From Pelagophyceae sp. CCMP2097 (Eukaryota; Sar; Pelagophyceae), in assembly GCA_026770575.1 (NCBI GenBank), contig MU657173.1:715564-779563 (forward strand): DNA of 64,000 bases. The letters are read 5' to 3'. The notes under the pieces were generated by a model. The model was not told the DNA's origin and did not search any database. It saw only the letters and a list, made by a program, of their open reading frames with translations. The position numbers and the translations under genes are program-made. Positions 54,775 to 63,301 of this stretch are shown here, in pieces; position 1 is the stretch's first letter, and each line of letters opens with the position of its first letter.

Positions 54775-55428
54775 TCACGCCGATGCGGCATTCGCGGCGG
54801 CGGTCGTCGCGGCGTTGGCGGCGGCGGTTGTCGCCACGGTAGCGGCCGAGCTCGACTCGAACTCCCATTCGCGCCGGCAGATCGGGCACGAAGACTTGGA
54901 GTTGAGCCACTGCGAGATGCACCTAGAGGCGCGTCGCGGGCGAGATGGAGGTGCGACTGCGAACTGCATGCACCGATTATGCACTCACTGCAAATGGAAA
55001 GCGTGCGCACACTTCCCCCAGACCACGGGTGCGCCGTCGCCAGGGTACTGCACGCCGGGCGGGCCTGATAAGGGCAGGCATCGTTTCGACGAGGCGTTTG
55101 GGGGGGGTATATGTGCCCCAACGGGCGGCCAGTGGTGCCGGTGCGTTGCTGTAGACGCACATCCTTCAAACGGCATTTGACAAATACCGCAGACGTCGCC
55201 GTCGCAGTGGTCGCCCCAGGTCCACCGCGCCACCGCGCGCCAGGACTTGATCCGCACCTGGCGAAAAGGGTGTGGAGGCAGGCGAAGGAGGCAAACGGGC
55301 TGGAGAGGCGAAGAAGCCAGACAAGGAGCTGTCTCGAGACGGAAATGCTTCCGCACCGCCCGACGCTCAAGGGCCGTCTCGATTGCGGCGGCGGCGGGTG
55401 CAGATAAGAAGGATACCTTGAGCGGCAT
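54775..55428 (-). CDS. APC11: Anaphase-promoting complex subunit 11 (RING-H2)
   Basis: Catalytic RING subunit of the APC/C. Four exons (55428-55417, 55257-55161, 55064-54989, 54922-54775) give 110 residues in phase. The first exon is only 12 nt (MPLK). Text: VRIKSWRAVARWTWGDHCDG, DVCGICQMPFEGC, PPGVQYPGDGAPVVWGKCAH, AFHLQCISQWLNSKSSCPIC and RREWEFE. The usual extra CPxC of the CPDCKLPGDDC segment is replaced by PPGVQYPGDGA, so the third, structural zinc site of APC11 looks incomplete. A 25-residue Ala/Thr-rich tail (TVATTAAANAATTAAANAA) is additional. The identity is secure from the N-terminal IKSW/ARWTW signature. Confidence 0.92.
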
Positions 55429-55605
55429 GGGCGCTCTGGTTCGGCGGCGGCGTCGCGACCGCTCGCGAGCCCGGTTTAGCGATCGTACACTTTGTTTTTT
55501 TGTGCAGTTGGGCAATTGAGTTGGGAATTACAATTATTGTAGTTGGGTTAACGTTTCGAAAATCCCCCCGCGCGGCGGCGCTTACGCGGCGGCGCTTACG
55601 CGGCC

Positions 55606-58600
55606 ATGTCGGCGCTGCTGGCGAAGCTGGCGCTGTCGCCGGAAGAGTTGAAGGAGGGCCTGCGCGCGCATCTGGTGGCGTCGGGGCTGGTGGACGCGAT
55701 GACGGCGCAGTTACGTCGGAAGGTCGTCTCAGAGTTCGACGGCGGCGAGTCTTCCTCGGGGTCCCCCGAAAACGGGCTGAGCTCCCCTTTGGGCCTCTCG
55801 ACGAGCGTCTTTAGGCATGAGCGCGAAGAAGGCGTTTTCGTTGAAGGACCGGCTGAGATACTCGGTTCTAGTCGATGACTTAAAGTCCCAGAATCTTTCC
55901 CACGCCCTCGCCGTCCTCGTGCCGGAATGCGGCGGCGAGGCGGCTTTCTCGCGAGGCGAGCTCGCGGAGGCTCTAGGATTGCCGCCACCGGCGCAGGGCA
56001 GCTCGGTGCTCGACGACGTAATAGCGCGCCTCCAAAAGACATCAAACAGAGGTTCGTCGCTCCGTCCGATGCCGTGCATCATCGAAAATTTAGGCGAGGC
56101 TTCGACGCAGACGTCTTCTATTGGGGGTGACGAGTCGACGCTTCATGAACGTCTTCGGACGATTTCAGAAACGTACGCCTCGCGCCGTGCAAGGCGCCGC
56201 GAGGATGAGGCGGTGCGCAACACACTGCTGCCCCGAAGACCCTTTGACAAAGGCCCTTTTCGACGTTTCAAGGGCCGTTAGGCACCGAAATCCATCGAGG
56301 AGTTGGCGCGCGCGTCCGAGGCGCGCTTCGCCGAAGAGCTAAAGTCCCAGGTCCAGCGCATCAGGGACGTCGAGGTGGTGCGTCAATGACCGGGTGTGCC
56401 GACGGAGTTGTGGGATGCCAGAGGCAAACGCCAGAGGAAAGAGGCCGTCGGGCGCGAGTGGCCGTCGTGAATCGCCTTTTGTAGGCGCGCGCCTTGCGCG
56501 CCGCGGAGGCGACGCACCGCGACGAGCTGGATCGCGTCACGGACGCTTTGAAGGCCGACGCAACAAAGCGCGAGCGCGACCTCGCGGCGCGCGAGCGCAA
56601 CATTGAAGCCGCGTTCGCGGACCGCCTCCGGGAGAGCGGGGCGCAGGCGCACCAGCAGCGGCAAGAACTCGTCAACGAGCGCGGCGCCGCGTCCATTGGG
56701 AGGCGGGGATGTCGTGAGGCTGGGGGCGCAGTCGTGAGGCTCTGTGAAAAAGACGCATTCGCCCATATAGGTTGGAAAAGGTGCGGGACCGCGAGCGTTC
56801 GCACGGCAAGGCTCTGGACTCTGAGCGCCGCGCTTTGGAACTGCACGAGGCGAGGCTTTTGCAGATGGAAAAGGCCTTGGAGGTCCAGCAACAGCGCCAC
56901 GCCACGTTCGCCGCCGCGCCCGGCGTCGCCGCCGCCGCGTTGAAGCAGGCGCAGGAAGACCGAGCCGACGCCCTGGACGAGGCCCGCGGCCTGCGCGTCT
57001 CACTCAACGACCGCGACGACCGCGACCGCGACCGCGAAGACCGTGAACGCGACGGCGACGACTGGCGGCGCGCAGACGCCGAGGCTGCGCCGCCGCACGC
57101 GCCGCCGCACGCGCCGCCGCCCGCGGCCGATACAGTGTCGGTGCACGTGCAGTCTTCGCCGCCGCAGCGGGGCTCGCCGCCGCAGCGGGTCCGCCGCGAC
57201 ACTTTGTTTGAAGAGGACTCGCCGCCCTCCCGCGGGCCGCGCACGCCACCCGCGCCGCGCGCGCCGGATGGCGCGGTGCAGCACCTCGAGGCGGAACTGG
57301 AGGCTGAGCGCGACGACAACGAGAACTTACGGTCCGAGGTCCACTCGCTCCGCCGCCTCCTCGACGCGACTCGCCAAGCTTACGACGCCCTGGCGGGTTT
57401 ACCGTCTTCGGCGTTTGGCGTTTCGTCCATGGCCGCGCTCGCTGCCGGGCTGCCGCAGCCGCCGCCGCCGCCGTCGCCGCGGACATTCCTCGCCAATCCC
57501 GTCCTCCTCGAGTCGGCGCACTTCCTGCAGAAAGCGCAGATGCAGCGGCAGGCCGAGCTACAGCGCGACGCGCAGCAGGCCCGACCTGGCGCGCCCGACT
57601 CTGGCGCGTGGCAGCAAGGCTACGGCGCGGACGAGGCCGGGGCGCCGGCGGCGGCGCGCGTCGCCGCCGCCGAGGCGGAGCTGGCGCGCCTCCGCGGCGA
57701 AGAGTTCCGCGAGCGCGCGCGCCTCGCAAGCCTCGAGCTGGCAAGCGCTGAGCGCGCCGCGGCAGATGCCGAGCGCGCCGTCGCACAGCAACGGCTCGCC
57801 GCACAAGACGCCGCCGCGGCCAACGCCGAGCGCGCCGTCGCACAGCAACGCCTCGCCGCGCAGGACGCCGCCGACGCCGAGCACCAGGCGCACCAGGCGC
57901 GCCTCCGCGACGACGACCGCGCCACGGACGACGCGCGCCTGGCGGAAGACGCGCGGCGGCGCGGCGAGGAGCAGCTGCGGCGGTCGGACCTCGCCTCCGA
58001 GGCCTCTAGCCGGCGCGACGAGGAGCAGCGGCGGTCGGACCTCGCCGCCGAGGCTTCGAATGCGCTGGCGGAGCGCGAGGCGGAGCGGTCGCGAGTCGAC
58101 GACCTCGCCTCCGAGACTTCGAACGCGCTGGCAGAGCGCGAGGCGGAGGGTTTTCGCGTCAACGAGGCGGAGCGGTTACGCGTCGTCGACGAGGCGTCGG
58201 CGCTGGCGCAGAACGAGGCCGCCGCGCGCGCGCGGGACGACGCGCGCGCGCGCATCGACGCAGAGGCCGCCGACCGCGAGGCGCGCCGCGCAAAGGCCGA
58301 GAAGGAGGCGCAAGACCGCATCGCGCCCGCAAAGGCCGCGCTGCCGTCCGCGGCGCCGGCCGTGTCGGCGCCGCCTGTTGTGGCGCCGCCTGCGTTGACG
58401 GCGCCTCTATCTTCGGCGCCGGTCACGGCGCGCCTCTTCGCGTTGGACGACGTTGTTGAAAGCCGCTTTAAGGGCAAGGCCGCGTGGTACGCGGGCCGTG
58501 TTTCGCGTCTCTGCCAAGGGCTGAGCGCGTACGGCAGCGCGACGTACGACATCGGGTACGACGACGGCGACGCGGAGCAAGGTGTCGCTGAGCACCTCAT

Positions 58601-60125
58601 CCGGTCCGCGCCGGACGCCGTGGCGGCCGCTGTCGTGCCACCCGCCGCCGCCGCGGCGCTCGCGGCCACCGTGCTGCCCACGACCGCCGCGGTGCCCTTC
58701 GCTGCTGCGCCGCTCGTGGCCACCGTGCTGCCCGCGGCCGCCGCGGCGCCTGCGGCGGCCACCGTGCTGCCTGCGGCCGCTGCGGCGCTCGCGGCCATCG
58801 TGCCGCCCGCCGCTGCCGCGCCGATCGCGGCCACCGTGCCGCCCACGGCCGAGGTGCCGTCGGCGTCTGCGTCTGCGGCGCAATCTCGCGACTTGCAAAT
58901 TTCTGACGATGAAGTTTCCGAGTCCTCCTCGCGCGCCTTTGCCGCCCTCGCCGACGAGGCAAACGACTCGCAATGCGAGTCGCAGACCACGCTCGGCGCG
59001 TCCGAAAACCGAAACGCCGCGGATGCCGCCCAAGGGGCCGAAGGGGCCGCTAAAGCGTCTGACGCGTACATCTCCGACGAGGTGCAGTCGCTCGCCGACG
59101 AGGCGCTCGGCGACGAGACGGTTTCGCCGCCGCGGTCGCGCAGGCCATCGTTGGAAGTGTCGCCCATCGGCGGCCGGGAGTCCGCCTTTCAGGCCGTGCC
59201 GCAATCGTCTCCGGCGCAGCCTCCGCGCGCGCCGCCCGACGACGCGTCGCCGGAGGACTTGCTAGGGCCCCTGGCTTTTTCGCTGAAGCGGCCCTCGACG
59301 GCCGAGGAGCGGCCGTACACTGCGGACTCTGCTGTTTCGGCGTTGACGGAGCCGACGCTTTACTCGGAGTACTCGGAATATTCAGACGAAGACGACGGCG
59401 ACGACGACCGCACGCGGTCGCGCGTCGAGGCCGAGCTGCAGCGCCGCGAGGTGGTGCGGCTCGCCGCGGCGGAGCGCGAGGCTGCACAAAAGGCGGACGT
59501 CGAGGCGCGGGTCGCGAACGCTGCGGGAAAGTTCGATTCCGACCAGCTGCAAAAGTTTCAAGCCGCCTACTCGCTGGCGGACGAATCCCGCGGCTTCGTC
59601 GACGTCTCCGGGTTGCTCCACGTGCTGAAGAAGTTGACGGGCGAGTTGCCTCCACGCGCCGCGGTGCTCGCCATGCTCTCCGAGTTCGAGCTGTGGCTCC
59701 GCGGCCCCGACGGTTCGGCGGAGCCGGTGGTCGGGACGGCGAGCGTCGGGGAATTCGTGGCGCTGATGGCTTTGCAAGAAGAAACGGTCTACAAGCCGCC
59801 GCCAGAGTCGGACGCAGACGCCATTTTCCGGAAAATCATGCAAAGGAACAAACTCCGGCGCTCCGCCGACTCGGCGCCCGGCGGCATTGCGCCGGACCAG
59901 GCCGACGCGGGTATGCGGCCCGCGACGGCGCCGCCCGCGGCCGCCGCGCGCGACTCGGCGCCCGCGGTGCGCGATTCCTTCGACGAGGCTTCCGCGTCCG
60001 ATACAGACGCCAGCGGTCTCCTCGACCGCAGCGGCGAACACTCCGTCGAGAACTCGGACTACTTTGACAGCCCAGCCCACCGCCAATCGCCCGGCGCCCA
60101 ATCCGACGACGACTACTTTGGCTGA
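55606..60125 (+). CDS. OFD1-like LisH coiled-coil basal-body protein with Tudor domain
   Basis: Exons visible by text are from ATG 55606 (LRAHLVASGLVDAMTAQLRR, LisH), then 55812-56281 (LRYSVLVDDLKSQNLSHALA, VLVPECGGEAAFSRGELAEA, EASTQTSS), 56282-56390 (SIEELARASEARFAEELKSQ), 56486-about 56670 (AAEATHRDELDRVTDALK) and a long exon from about 56772 to 60125. The LisH spacing, the second helical motif and the TQTSS segment follow vertebrate OFD1, a centriole/ciliary protein. The long exon is coiled-coil to about 58330, then an Agenet/Tudor-like domain (ALDDVVESRFKGKAAWYAGR, ATYDIGYDDGDAEQGVAEHL), Ala/Pro-rich repeats, an acidic Ser-rich region and an EF-hand-like segment (KFQAAYSLADESRGFVDVSG). 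The Tudor and EF parts are not in animal OFD1. Splice sites before 56772 are approximate. Confidence 0.75.
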
Positions 60126-60244
60126 AAACGACGACTTCGGCAAGAGGCCTTGATGTCGTGTGACTGTGTACCATATTAAAAGACGTCTGTGCACCATATG
60201 AAAGGATGCACCGTATTGCAATAGGGCCTCCGCGCGGCGGAGGA

Positions 60245-60631
60245 TCATCCGCGGCGACGCGACATTTTCGCGAAGCGGGGCAGATGCTCGACCGCCGCCG
60301 CAGCGCCGTCGTGACCCTTGGCCGCGCGTGCTTGAAGAAGCGCCGCGTCGAAGTCCTGCGACACGCCGCGGCCCTTCACGTGCGACACGCCGAGGTTGAA
60401 GAGCGCGTCCGCCTCGCCCTGCGCAGCAGCGAGTCGGCACCACTTGACGGCCTCGGCGTACGACTGGGCCACGCCAAGGCCTTTGTTGAACAGCAGGCCC
60501 AGGTTGTATTGCGCGGCAGGATAACCTTGCTCGGCTGCACGCCGGTACCACAGCGCGGTGGTCTCGTAGTCGATCACGCAGACGCAGCAGGACTTGGGAG
60601 CGGCTGAGCTCGTATTCGGGGCAGAGGTCAC
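60245..60631 (-). CDS. Chimeric mini MYND/Sel1 protein (internal deletion)
   Basis: 128 residues. It begins TSSAAPKSCCVC, the start of a MYND finger as in the gene at 2511, and passes directly into Sel1 repeats: VIDYETTALWYRRAAEQGYP, AQYNLGLLFNKGLGVAQSYA, EAVKWCRLAAAQGEADALFN. The rest of MYND, the RING and the first repeats are missing, as if a deletion joined CCVC to the third-from-last repeat. Its 5' end overlaps the 3' end of the neighbouring exonuclease copy. The frame is intact, so it may be expressed, or it may be a decaying family member. Confidence 0.55.
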   Translation of the reverse strand: MTSAPNTSSAAPKSCCVCVIDYETTALWYRRAAEQGYPAAQYNLGLLFNKGLGVAQSYAEAVKWCRLAAAQGEADALFNLGVSHVKGRGVSQDFDAALLQARAAKGHDGAAAAVEHLPRFAKMSRRRG

Positions 60632-60639
60632 CGGCTTGG

Positions 60640-61538
60640 TAGCGGACGTCCTCGGGGCTGAGCTCCTTAAGCTCGTCGCCCGGCCGCCCGAATGTGAGGA
60701 AGATGTGCACGACGGCGCGCAGGATGTTGATCTGCTTCTGCTTCTTCACGTCGCCGTACTTGCGGCCGTTGAAGTCCATCTGCGCGCGGACCCAGTCGAT
60801 GCCGCACGCGGGCTCCTCGAGCGCCGCGAGGAAGCGCGGTGTCTGCGCCGTGGTCGCCGCGTACGGCTGCTCGCTCGGCTGCTGCGTCTGCAGGATTACC
60901 TCGATGCGGTGCAGATCGTCCATGGCGTACTTGGCGAGCCCGGCGGTGAGGGGCACTGGCAGCGCGCGGCGGTTCGACGCCTGGCCGCTGTAGTCCATGT
61001 GGCCCGCCTTTGGCGGCAGCGCCGTGGGCGGCACGCGCTCGAGCATCTTGGCCATGCCGAGGCGGTAGCGCTCCGTCGAGAAGGCGAGCTGGCAGTCGAC
61101 GACGTTGCGGCTGCGCATGCCGAGGCCGCGCTGGTGGCGCAGCGAGGTGAGGTCGCCGTCGGCGCCCCAGATGACCTTGGTGATGGCCTCACTCTCCATG
61201 ATGCGCCTCGCGACTTCCACACCACGCGGGTCCCGCAGGTCGACGAGGAGGCCGACGGCGCCGCTCGGGAACGGCCCCGCGCGCGACAGCGTCGGTTTGA
61301 GGTCGTTGTCGAGGCTGTTCGTCAAAAGGAACTGGGCGACGACGAGCCTGCCGCCGAAGCCTGGCATTTCGCCTTCAAAGTCCGCCAGCACTGTTACCTC
61401 CGACACGGCCCAATTCGCCACCGTCGCAAGGACGCCGTCGAAATCCGGCTCGGCGGGCGCCGGGAGCCCCTCGACGAGCTGCCGCGACGAGACCACCAGG
61501 AACGGGCAGCCCAGAGAGCTGTGCAGCGTGGGGAACAT
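60640..61538 (-). CDS. DEDD 3'-5' exonuclease-like protein, copy 1
   Basis: Intronless. The start is MFPTLHSSLGCPFLVVSS. The RNase D/DnaQ-type core includes LADFEGEMPGFGGRLVVAQF (Asp-x-Glu, Exo I), GLLVDLRDPRG, KVIWGADGDLTSL with DCQLAF (Exo II region) and LAKYAMDDLHRIE (Tyr-x3-Asp, Exo III). It is the near-identical tandem partner of 62023-63021. After FGRPGDE the sequence leaves that of copy 2 and the frame stays open to 59382, running antisense through the Sel1 fragment and the OFD1 3' end, so the true C-terminus was probably lost at a rearrangement. Whether it acts on RNA or DNA cannot be told. Confidence 0.65.
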
Positions 61539-61939
61539 GGTCGCCGGTGCCGAGCCTCGTACGTGCGCCTCGAGGACATGTACATTGTACAGAACTCGAG
61601 GTCCGACGTCTGTTCAAACAAAGTCGCGTTTTGGCGACTCCGGACGTCATGCCAGTGTCAGATCAGTTGGCGTCACGGTGGAGTGCCAGTGGACGGACCG
61701 GAGTGGACCGAGGGTTACGAACAGGCCAACCGAGTGGTCGTATAGAGGTCACTCCCCATACCAGTGCAGTTATGTCGCTCCCAGAGGTCACAAAGGCGTA
61801 CTCCTTTGGCAAAGGGATATCGCGTCCCGTTGCCGGAGAAGCATGTTTTTCTTCTATATATATTAACAAACCCGTGAGGTTCACATAGGTTCATCTCTGT
61901 GGAGGTCATTGCAGCTCGCGTTTCGGGGCTCGGGGGTGC
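61539..61939. other. Spacer between exonuclease copies
   Basis: AT-richer in part, with the short palindrome-like TGTACATTGTACA near 61579 and no open frame with a domain. It includes the copy 1 promoter side. Confidence 0.35.
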
Positions 61940-62016
61940 CAGTGAGCTCGCCCGCGGGGTTGGGCTCGCCGGCAGCGCGCTCGCCCGCCCGAACGTGAGG
62001 AAAATGTGCACGACGG
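61940..62016 (-). pseudogene. Third, truncated exonuclease fragment
   Basis: About 75 bp resemble 62118-62195 (inside the C-terminal part of copy 2, around VVHIF.AFGRPGD and AGELG.AGEL), with several differences and a small gap. It sits directly downstream of the copy 2 stop, indicating a further local duplication event. Confidence 0.55.
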
Positions 62017-62022
62017 CGCATC

Positions 62023-63021
62023 CTAGTCGTCTGCGAACGAGAGGTCGTCTGGGATACTGAGGCCCGTCGCCGTCTCCAATTCCCTCTTGACTTTGTTGAG
62101 GAAGCGGACGTCCACGCGGCTGAGCTCGCCCGCGGGGCCGAGCTCGCCGGCAGCGCGGTCTCCTGGCCGCCCGAACGCGACGAAGATGTGCACGACGGCG
62201 CGCAGGACACTGACCTGCGTTTGCGTCTTGGCGTCGCCCTTCTTTCTGCGGACGTATCGCTGCTGCGCGCGAACCCAGACGACGCCGCACGAAGGTTCCT
62301 CGAGCGAGGCGAGGAAGCTCGCCGTCTGCGCCGTGGTCGCCGCGTACGGCTGCTCGCTCGGCCGCTGCGTCTGCAGGATTACCTCGATGCGATGCAGATC
62401 GTCCATGGAGTACTTGGCGAGCCCAGCGGTGAGGGGCAGCGGAAGCGCGCGGCGGTTCGATTGCTGCGGCTTGAAGTCCAAGTGGCCCGCCTTGGGCGGC
62501 AGCTCCGTGGGCGGCACGCGCTTGAGCATCTCGGCCATGCCGAGGCGGTAGCGCTCCGTCGAGAAGGCGAGCTGGCAGTCGACGACGTTGCGGCTGCGCA
62601 TGCCGAGGCCGCGCTGGTGGCGCAGCGAGGTGAGGTCGCCGTCGGCGCCCCAGATGACCTTGGTGATGGCCTCACTCTCCATGATGCGCCTCGCGACTTC
62701 CACACCACGCGGGTCCCGCAGGTCGACGAGGAGTCCGACGGCGCCGCTCGGGAACGGCCGCTCGTGCGACAGCGTCGGTTTGAGGTCGTCATCCAGGCTC
62801 TCCGTCAAAAGGAACTGCGCGACGACGAGTCTGCCGCCAAAGCCCGGCATCTCGCCTTCAAAGTCCGCCAGCACCACCACCTCTGCCACGGCCCAATTCT
62901 CCACCATCGCAAGGACGCCGTCGAAATCCGGCTCGGCGGGCGCCGGGAGCCCTTCGACGAGCTGCAACGACGAGACCACCAGGAACGGGCAGCCCAGAGA
63001 GCTCTGCAGAGTGGGGAACAT
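62023..63021 (-). CDS. DEDD 3'-5' exonuclease-like protein, copy 2
   Basis: Intronless, 332 residues, with a complete C-terminus (RFLNKVKRELETATGLSIPD then DLSFADD). The Exo motifs are as in copy 1: LADFEGEMPGFGG, KVIWGADGDLTSLRHQRGL and LAKYSMDDLHRIE. Tyr in the third motif places it with the DEDDy/RNase D-Egalitarian type. Copies 1 and 2 differ by scattered substitutions (for example GHMDYSGQASNRR against GHLDFKPQQSNRR) and stay collinear, so the duplication is fairly recent. Confidence 0.75.
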   Translation of the reverse strand: MFPTLQSSLGCPFLVVSSLQLVEGLPAPAEPDFDGVLAMVENWAVAEVVVLADFEGEMPGFGGRLVVAQFLLTESLDDDLKPTLSHERPFPSGAVGLLVDLRDPRGVEVARRIMESEAITKVIWGADGDLTSLRHQRGLGMRSRNVVDCQLAFSTERYRLGMAEMLKRVPPTELPPKAGHLDFKPQQSNRRALPLPLTAGLAKYSMDDLHRIEVILQTQRPSEQPYAATTAQTASFLASLEEPSCGVVWVRAQQRYVRRKKGDAKTQTQVSVLRAVVHIFVAFGRPGDRAAGELGPAGELSRVDVRFLNKVKRELETATGLSIPDDLSFADD

Positions 63022-63301
63022 GTCACAGGTGCCGGCGCCGCTTCCGACGACGACGATGCAGAAGCCGCGTGCGCGTGTCCCGAGGACACAACCCTAACCC
63101 TGTTAAAGGTCGACACAGACACGTGTGTCTGTGTTCTGCACAGCTGATGTGTCGGACAGCCGATGTGTCGGACACGAAGTGTACTGTGTCTATGTTTTCG
63201 AAATGTTCGGGTTCTTGCAACGGTCGGCCGCCGGAAGAAAGTTGCAAAAACCCGTAGCTTCTCTTTTAGCGAGTGGTTAGTTTTCGCGGGGCGGCGCTCC
63301 A
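63022..63301. other. Intergenic with palindromes and short repeats
   Basis: It holds AACCCTAACCCTG near 63089 (two telomere-like units), a 10-bp-arm palindrome at 63113-63134 and a direct repeat GATGTGTCGGACA (twice between about 63146 and 63175). It lies between divergent genes and so is probably promoter sequence. Confidence 0.5.
63113..63134. repeat. 10-bp-arm palindrome
   Basis: ACACAGACAC (63113-63122) and GTGTCTGTGT (63125-63134) are perfect reverse complements separated by two bases. The centre contains CACGTG, an E-box-like core. Confidence 0.85.

Noticed and set aside
59382..60600. Open frame extending exonuclease copy 1 by about 400 residues antisense to OFD1
   Set aside because: The sequence past the divergence point has no counterpart in copy 2 and overlaps coding text of OFD1 and Sel1 on other frames; it is best explained by lack of stops in GC-rich DNA after a rearrangement.
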